Translations under genes and position numbers: made by a program | Shown: in pieces, positions 59,960-64,000 of the stretch | How the letters are laid out: each line of letters opens with the position of its first letter | How positions within the stretch are numbered: position 1 is the first letter of the stretch | The notes under the pieces: generated by a model | What the model saw: only the letters and a program-made list of their open reading frames with translations | Database searches by the model: none | Told to the model about the DNA's origin: nothing | Assembly (NCBI GenBank): GCA_963732875.1 | Contig: CAVTBD010000002.1 | Span: forward strand, 2,232,001-2,296,000 | DNA from: WHSO01 sp963732875 | Lineage (GTDB): Bacteria > Pseudomonadota > Alphaproteobacteria > SMXQ01 | Direction: 5' to 3' | Length of the DNA stretch: 64,000 nt

Positions 59960-60400
59960 ATGCGCATCTACACCATCCACCTGCCCCCGCCCTACACGGC
60001 CCGCGCGGCGGAGCCGGTGGTGATCCGCGAGGGATTCAGCCTGTGGGCGTTCCTGTTCACCGGCCTGTGGGCGCTGTTCCACCGCATGTGGCTGATCGGC
60101 GTCGCGGTGGTCGTCGCCACCGTCGCCCTCGCGCTCGCGCTCGCTGTGTTCAGCGTGAGCGACCCGGCCCAGCTCGTGGTCACGCTCGCGCTCGATGTCT
60201 GGATCGGCTCGGTCGCCAACGACTGGCGCCGCTTCCATCTCGCGCGCAAGGGCTGGAAGGAGGCCGCCGTGATCGCGGCGCCCGACCGCGATACGGCGCT
60301 GCGGCGCTACCTCGACCTCGCCGCCATCGAGCGGCCGCCCGCGCGGCTGGTGCCGGCGGCCCCGCCCTCCGCCGTGCCGCCCGGCACGGCCACCGCGTGA
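59960..60400 (+). CDS. DUF2628-family membrane protein
   Basis: A 146-residue protein starting MRIYTIHLPPPYT. Seen: FSLWAFLFTGLWALFHRMWL and the following hydrophobic stretch IGVAVVVATVALALALAVF, then VTLALDVWIGSVANDWRRF and a polar tail. This matches DUF2628, small inner-membrane proteins found within alphaproteobacterial his operons between hisB and hisH. Function unknown. 29 bases after hisB, 19 before hisH. Confidence 0.85.
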   Translation: MRIYTIHLPPPYTARAAEPVVIREGFSLWAFLFTGLWALFHRMWLIGVAVVVATVALALALAVFSVSDPAQLVVTLALDVWIGSVANDWRRFHLARKGWKEAAVIAAPDRDTALRRYLDLAAIERPPARLVPAAPPSAVPPGTATA

Positions 60401-60419
60401 GGAGACGCGCGCCCGCCCT

Positions 60420-61055
60420 ATGACCGTCGTCATCGTCGATTACGGCTCCGGCAACCTGCGCTCCGCCGCCAAGGCGTTCGAGCGGGCGTCGGGCGGCGCC
60501 GAGGTGGTGGTGACCGGCGATGCGGACGCGCTGGCACGGGCCGAGCGCATCGTGCTGCCGGGCGTCGGCGCGTTCGGCGACTGCGCCGCGGGCCTGCGCG
60601 CGCTGCCCGGCATGGTGGACGCGCTGGAAGAGAACGTGATCCGCAAGGGCAAGCCGTTCCTCGGCATCTGCGTCGGCATGCAGCTGATGGCCGAGCGCGG
60701 CCTCGAGCACGGCAGCCACGCCGGGCTCGGCTGGATCAAGGGCGAGGTCACGGCGATCGCCTGCGATCCCACGTCGCCCCTCAAGGTGCCGCACATGGGC
60801 TGGAACGACCTGCGCGTGACCGCGCCCGGGCACCCGCTGTTCGCCGGCATCCCGTCCGGGTCGCACGCCTATTTCGTGCACGGCTATCATTTCGTGCCGG
60901 CGAACGAGAGCGACGTGCTGGCCGAGGTCGACTACGGCGGGCCGATCGTCGCCGCGGTCGGGCGCGACAACATCGCCGGCACCCAGTTCCACCCGGAGAA
61001 GAGCCAGGCGGTAGGCCTCCGGCTGATCGCCAACTTCCTCGCCTGGCGGCCGTGA
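60420..61055 (+). CDS. hisH: Imidazole glycerol phosphate synthase glutaminase subunit HisH
   Basis: A 211-residue class I glutamine amidotransferase that feeds ammonia to HisF. Seen: VIVDYGSGNLRSAAKAFERA, LPGVGAFGDCAAGL, the nucleophile cysteine in FLGICVGMQLMAERG, and the histidine-glutamate pair in GTQFHPEKSQAVGL. All catalytic residues are present. The partner HisF is encoded at 61896. Confidence 0.97.
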   Translation: MTVVIVDYGSGNLRSAAKAFERASGGAEVVVTGDADALARAERIVLPGVGAFGDCAAGLRALPGMVDALEENVIRKGKPFLGICVGMQLMAERGLEHGSHAGLGWIKGEVTAIACDPTSPLKVPHMGWNDLRVTAPGHPLFAGIPSGSHAYFVHGYHFVPANESDVLAEVDYGGPIVAAVGRDNIAGTQFHPEKSQAVGLRLIANFLAWRP

Positions 61056-61117
61056 CGTACGTGAAGTACGTAGAGAAATAGAATACGCAGCGAAAGAAAG
61101 AAGGAGTCCGTGCCGCG

Positions 61118-61893
61118 ATGATCCTGTTCCCCGCCATCGACCTCAAGGACGGCGCCTGCGTGCGCCTGTTCCAGGGGGACATGGACAAGGCGACCGTCTA
61201 CAACGCCGATCCCGCGTCCCAGGCGCGCGCCTTCGCCGATGCCGGCTTCCGCTGGCTGCACCTGGTCGATCTCAACGGCGCCATCGAGGGCCGCCCGGTC
61301 AACGACGCCGCAGTGCAGTCGATCCTGGGGGAGATTCCCATGCCGGCGCAATTGGGCGGCGGCATCCGCGACCTCGCCACCATCCGCATGTGGCTGGAGA
61401 AGGGCGTGCGCCGTGTCATCCTCGGCACCGTCGCGCTGGAGCAGCCCGAGCTGGTGAAGGAAGCGTGCCGCGAATTCCCGGGCCGCATCGTGGTCGGCAT
61501 CGACGCGCGCGACGGCTACGTGGCGGTCGCGGGCTGGGCCAAGACCTCGAAGGTCAAGGCGCTCGACCTCGCGCTCAAGTTCGAGGACTCGGGCGTGTCG
61601 GCCATCGTCTACACCGACATCACGCGGGACGGCGCCATGATGGGCGTCAACATCGACGCCACCACCGATCTCGCCTGGGCGCTGACCACGCCGGTGATCG
61701 CGTCGGGCGGCGTCTCGGCGATGTCCGACCTCGAGGAGCTGAAGCAGGTCGAGGAGTCGGGGGTAGAAGGCGTGATCGTCGGGCGTGCGCTCTACGACGG
61801 GCGCATCGACGCCGAAGCGCGCGCGCTCGCGGCGCTGCTTGGAGACGCGCCGATGAGTCAGCCACGGCGGCGAGGCCGGCGAAGCCAGACTGA
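61118..61893 (+). CDS. hisA: HisA isomerase, no in-frame stop at the expected end
   Basis: Phosphoribosylformimino-AICAR phosphate isomerase, a TIM barrel of the histidine pathway. Seen: the N-terminal ILFPAIDLKDGACVRL, AQLGGGIRDLATIRMWL, VGIDARDGYVAV, TDITRDGAMMGVNI and the phosphate-binding VIASGGVSAMSDL and GVIVGRALYDGRID. After LLGDAP (about 61850) the frame has no stop until 63076, running out of phase through hisF and then in phase with hisE, a 652-codon open frame. One base added near 61850 would give DESATAARPAKPD and a TGA at 61891-61893, two bases before hisF, a natural end. A one-base deletion or sequencing error is therefore likely; the coordinates here use that inferred end. Confidence 0.85.
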
Positions 61894-61895
61894 CC

Positions 61896-62657
61896 ATGCT
61901 CAAGGTCCGCATCATCCCCTGCCTCGACGTGAAGGACGGCCGCGTGGTCAAGGGCGTCAACTTCGTCGATCTGGTGGATGCGGGCGATCCGGTCGAGCAG
62001 GCGCGCGTCTACGACGCGGCCGGCGCCGACGAGCTGTGCTTCCTCGACATCACCGCGTCGAGCGAGAACCGCGACACGCTCTACGACGTGGTGCGCGGCA
62101 CCGCCGAGCAGTGCTTCATGCCGTTGACCGTCGGCGGCGGCGTGCGCACCGTGGACGACATCCGCAAGCTTCTGCTGGCCGGCGCCGACAAGGTCTCGAT
62201 CAATACCGCCGCCGTGGCGCGCCCGGAGTTCGTGAAGGAAGCCGCCGAGAAGTTCGGCGCCCAGTGCATCGTCGTCGCCATCGACGCGAAAGAGACCGGC
62301 CCCGCCAAGTGGGAGATTTTCACCCACGGCGGGCGCAACGCCACCGGCCTCGATGCGGTCGAATGGGCGCGCCGCATGGTGTCCTTGGGGGCGGGCGAGA
62401 TCCTGCTCACCTCCATGGACCGCGACGGCACCAAGTCCGGCTTCGACTGCGCGCTCACCCGCGCGGTCGCCGACGCCGTCACCGTGCCGGTGATCGCGTC
62501 CGGCGGCGTCGGCACCCTCGATCACCTGGTAGCGGGCGTGCGCGACGGCCATGCCTCGGCGGTGCTGGCCGCTTCGATCTTCCACTTCGGCACTTATTCG
62601 GTGGCCGAGGCCAAGGCCCACATGGCCGCCGCCGGCCTGCCGGTCAGGCTCGGCTGA
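61896..62657 (+). CDS. hisF: Imidazole glycerol phosphate synthase cyclase subunit HisF
   Basis: A 253-residue TIM-barrel cyclase. Seen: RIIPCLDVKDGRVVKGVNF with the catalytic aspartate, LCFLDITASSENRDTLYDVV, LTVGGGVRTVDDIRKLL, GADKVSINTAAV, ILLTSMDRDGTKSGFD with the second catalytic aspartate, and VIASGGVGTLDHLV. Length is normal. Follows the inferred hisA stop by two bases, precedes hisE by 56. Confidence 0.97.
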   Translation: MLKVRIIPCLDVKDGRVVKGVNFVDLVDAGDPVEQARVYDAAGADELCFLDITASSENRDTLYDVVRGTAEQCFMPLTVGGGVRTVDDIRKLLLAGADKVSINTAAVARPEFVKEAAEKFGAQCIVVAIDAKETGPAKWEIFTHGGRNATGLDAVEWARRMVSLGAGEILLTSMDRDGTKSGFDCALTRAVADAVTVPVIASGGVGTLDHLVAGVRDGHASAVLAASIFHFGTYSVAEAKAHMAAAGLPVRLG

Positions 62658-62713
62658 GTCCGCTTGCTCCCGGCGCTGGCCTCGATTGCGCCGATCTGCT
62701 ACCCCTTCGCCCC

Positions 62714-63076
62714 ATGAGCGACAACAAGCGCGAGAGCAAGTCCAAGGCCCCGCCCGCCGATGCCGAAACGCTGGCGCGGCTCTACGCCACCATCGTCGCG
62801 CGCAAGGGCGCCGACGCGGGGACGTCGTACACGGCGAAGCTGCTCGCGGGCGGCCCGGCGCTGATCGCGCGCAAGGTGGGCGAGGAGGCCGTCGAGGTCA
62901 CGGTCGAGACGCTCAAGGGCGACGCGGACGCGTTGATCCGGGAAAGCGCCGACCTCATCTACCACCTGTTCGTCGCCTGGGCCGCGGCCGGCGTCACGCC
63001 CGAGGACGTCTACGGCGAGCTCGCCCGACGCGAGGGCACGTCCGGGCTCGCCGAGAAGGCCGCGCGCGGCAAATAG
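62714..63076 (+). CDS. hisE: Phosphoribosyl-ATP diphosphatase HisE
   Basis: A 120-residue all-alpha MazG-like pyrophosphohydrolase, second step of histidine synthesis. Seen: LARLYATIVARKGADAGTSY, TAKLLAGGPALIARKVGEEA-VE with the metal-binding glutamates, and ESADLIYHLFVAWAAAGV. The N-terminal 20 residues are charged. ATG 62714; it is in the same reading frame as hisA because no stop intervenes, but translation surely starts here. Last gene of the his block. Confidence 0.94.
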   Translation: MSDNKRESKSKAPPADAETLARLYATIVARKGADAGTSYTAKLLAGGPALIARKVGEEAVEVTVETLKGDADALIRESADLIYHLFVAWAAAGVTPEDVYGELARREGTSGLAEKAARGK

Positions 63077-63093
63077 GCCGCCTCTCACAAAAA

Positions 63094-63122
63094 GCTTGTT
63101 CTTGTTATGTTCTTCTGCTATA
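63094..63122 (+). promoter_or_regulatory. Promoter with embedded alphaproteobacterial LexA box
   Basis: TTGTTC (63094-63099), a 17-base spacer, TATAAA (63117-63122). Within it GTTC-N7-GTTC (63096-63110), the direct-repeat SOS box of alphaproteobacterial LexA. The combination is what an SOS-repressed promoter should look like, but no gene follows on the plus strand. Confidence 0.6.
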
Positions 63123-63435
63123 AAGGTGGAGTCGTATTCGATCGCCGACTTGTCCGGATGCTAGCGCCGGGCCGTCGGCCAAGGATCCGGCCCGGTGGCT
63201 CCCTGTCGGGGTCATCGGCATCGGAGAGTGCGCGGGCGCTTCCCAGCCAAGCTGCGGCGCTTTCACCCTCTTTCCGGTATACCGCGCGTCGCAGCGACGG
63301 CGGGAGGAAGGCTTAAAAGATGTGGGCGGACTAAACGCTGAAATCCGAACGGGACACCCCGCGGCAGCTCCCCGACCCACCCCTTACCTCCCAGGGATTC
63401 CAGGCGCCATGGTGGTGTTTCAGCGCCGACGCCCG

Positions 63436-63459
63436 CGCATGTCCGAACTAGGACATGCG
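63436..63459. repeat. Inverted repeat downstream of the EamA gene
   Basis: CGCATGTCC and GGACATGCG with spacer GAACTA, nine perfect pairs. It lies 26 bases after the stop of the minus-strand transporter gene and may end its transcript, though no T-run follows. Confidence 0.5.
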
Positions 63460-63485
63460 ACCGCGAGCCCGTGCCTTCTTATGCT

Positions 63486-64000
63486 CTAACCGGAACGAGT
63501 AGCCGTCGCCCCACGCGTGACCAGCACCAGGCCGACCGCGATCAGCGCGATCCCGACCACGTGATAGTGACGGAACGGTTCGCCCAGCAGGCCGACGCCG
63601 AGCGCGGTGCTGAACACCGGCATCAGGTAGAGGAACATGCCGGTGCGCGACGGGCCGAGCCGCGCCACCGAGCGGTTCCAGAAGATGTAGGCGAGCGTCG
63701 AGGGAAACACCGCGAGGTAGAAGATGGTGGCGAGGCTCGCCACACTCGGCGTGAACAGGCCGGTGCGCGGAATCTCCCACGCCAGCAGCGGCAGATGAAA
63801 CAGCACGCCGATGGCGACGATCGCGGCCAGGAACAGGATTGGCGGCAGCGCCGTGCGCCGCCACCGGATCAGCACGGTATAGAGCGCCCAGAACCCGATC
63901 GCCGCCACTACCAGCAGGTCGCCCCGGTTGAGGTCGAGCGCGAGGATCGCGGAAAGATGGCCGCGCGCGACGATGGTGGCGGCGCCCGCAAGCGCGATGG
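63486..64000 (-). CDS. EamA-family (DMT) transporter, 5' end outside the window
   Basis: The C-terminal 171 codons of a ten-helix drug/metabolite transporter. Seen: the second EamA repeat with GFWALYTVLIRW, FLAAIVAIGVLFHLPLLAWE, TIFYLAVFPSTLAYIFWNRS, the conserved PSRTGMFLYLMPVFSTALGV, and the last helix VVGIALIAVGLVLVT. The reading frame continues past the window edge (IALAGAATIVARGHLSAI is in frame before it), so the gene is truncated only by the window. Substrate unknown. Confidence 0.88.
   Translation of the reverse strand, partial: IALAGAATIVARGHLSAILALDLNRGDLLVVAAIGFWALYTVLIRWRRTALPPILFLAAIVAIGVLFHLPLLAWEIPRTGLFTPSVASLATIFYLAVFPSTLAYIFWNRSVARLGPSRTGMFLYLMPVFSTALGVGLLGEPFRHYHVVGIALIAVGLVLVTRGATATRSG

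Larger units (their letters stand above)
63077..63485 (+). other. Intergenic region after hisE with an orphan SOS-type promoter
   Basis: 409 bases. It opens with a promoter overlapping a LexA-type box (63094-63122). The stretch transcribed from it (63130-63430) has GC-rich inverted segments (for example CGGGCCG / CGGCCCG around 63167-63195) but no convincing reading frame. It ends in an inverted repeat CGCATGTCC-N6-GGACATGCG (63436-63459) without T-run. A small structured RNA or a decayed gene is possible. Confidence 0.45.

Noticed and set aside
61118..63076. A 652-aa HisA-HisE fusion protein
   Set aside because: The middle third is the out-of-phase reading of hisF (basic, R/H/G-rich). hisF and hisE have their own starts and normal lengths. 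A frameshift in hisA is the simpler view.
63107..63316. A 69-aa frame behind the SOS-type promoter
   Set aside because: Its ATG lies inside the promoter, upstream of the likely transcription start, and the protein is R/S/G-rich like random GC-rich frames.

Overview
The window looks like a chromosomal segment of a high-GC alphaproteobacterium, most probably of the Rhodospirillales type. The evidence is the conserved blocks: DUF3576 lipoprotein-leuS-lptE-holA, parB-parA-rsmG-mnmG-mnmE with two perfect parS sites, rho-hemJ-hemH-hemE, maf-aroE-coaE-dnaQ with secB convergent to them, hslU-hslV divergent from hisB-hisH-hisA-hisF-hisE, and tandem glnK-amtB operons with sigma-54-like promoters. Almost all of the sequence is housekeeping. 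Accessory material is concentrated at about 1.38-4.1 kb and 21.5-29.7 kb.

Layout. 0-1.3 kb: a UbiH/UbiF-type hydroxylase. 1.38-3.45 kb: an IS1595-family transposase packed tail-to-tail against a three-gene minus-strand cassette (58-aa protein, Panacea-domain antitoxin, putative toxin). 3.50-3.68 kb: two class II tRNA genes with leucine-type bodies whose anticodons read UGG (a proline anticodon) and UUA (an ochre-stop anticodon). 4.2-8.1 kb: two consecutive glnK-amtB pairs for ammonium sensing and transport. 8.2-21.5 kb: prfC, a class I aminotransferase, ftsK, lolA, xthA, a response regulator, ribA, an L,D-transpeptidase, YggS and thiamine phosphate synthase. 21.6-23.6 kb: three non-homologous Fe(II)-oxygenase-type genes in a row. 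24-29.6 kb: four tandem porin paralogues, the third frameshifted, separated by AT-rich control regions. 29.7-40.5 kb: leuS, lptE, holA, parBA, rsmG, mnmG, mnmE. 40.7-45 kb: DUF255 thioredoxin-fold protein, alkyltransferase, dienelactone hydrolase, quinone reductase. 45.1-49.4 kb: rho and heme genes. 49.4-49.8 kb: a probable replication origin. 49.8-63.1 kb: maf to hisE. A truncated EamA transporter lies at the right edge.

How it works together. Genes on the two sides of 49.4-49.8 kb are transcribed away from it (hemE, hemH, hemJ and rho leftwards; maf, aroE, coaE and dnaQ rightwards). The gap holds DnaA-box-like sequences and sits next to hemE, where oriC lies in Caulobacter and relatives. 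The parS sites at 37.1 and 39.1 kb and parAB at 34.8-36.6 kb then fall about 10-15 kb from the origin, as expected for a chromosome segregation locus.

The strongest candidate for something undescribed is the tRNA pair. Both cloverleaves are fully paired and carry encoded CCA, A73 and leucine-type architecture, yet their anticodons would decode proline and stop codons. Second are the IS1595-linked three-gene toxin-antitoxin-like cassette and the three-oxygenase cluster. Three otherwise intact genes (thiE, porin 3, hisA) carry apparent single-base frameshifts, so residual indel errors in the assembly must be kept in mind.
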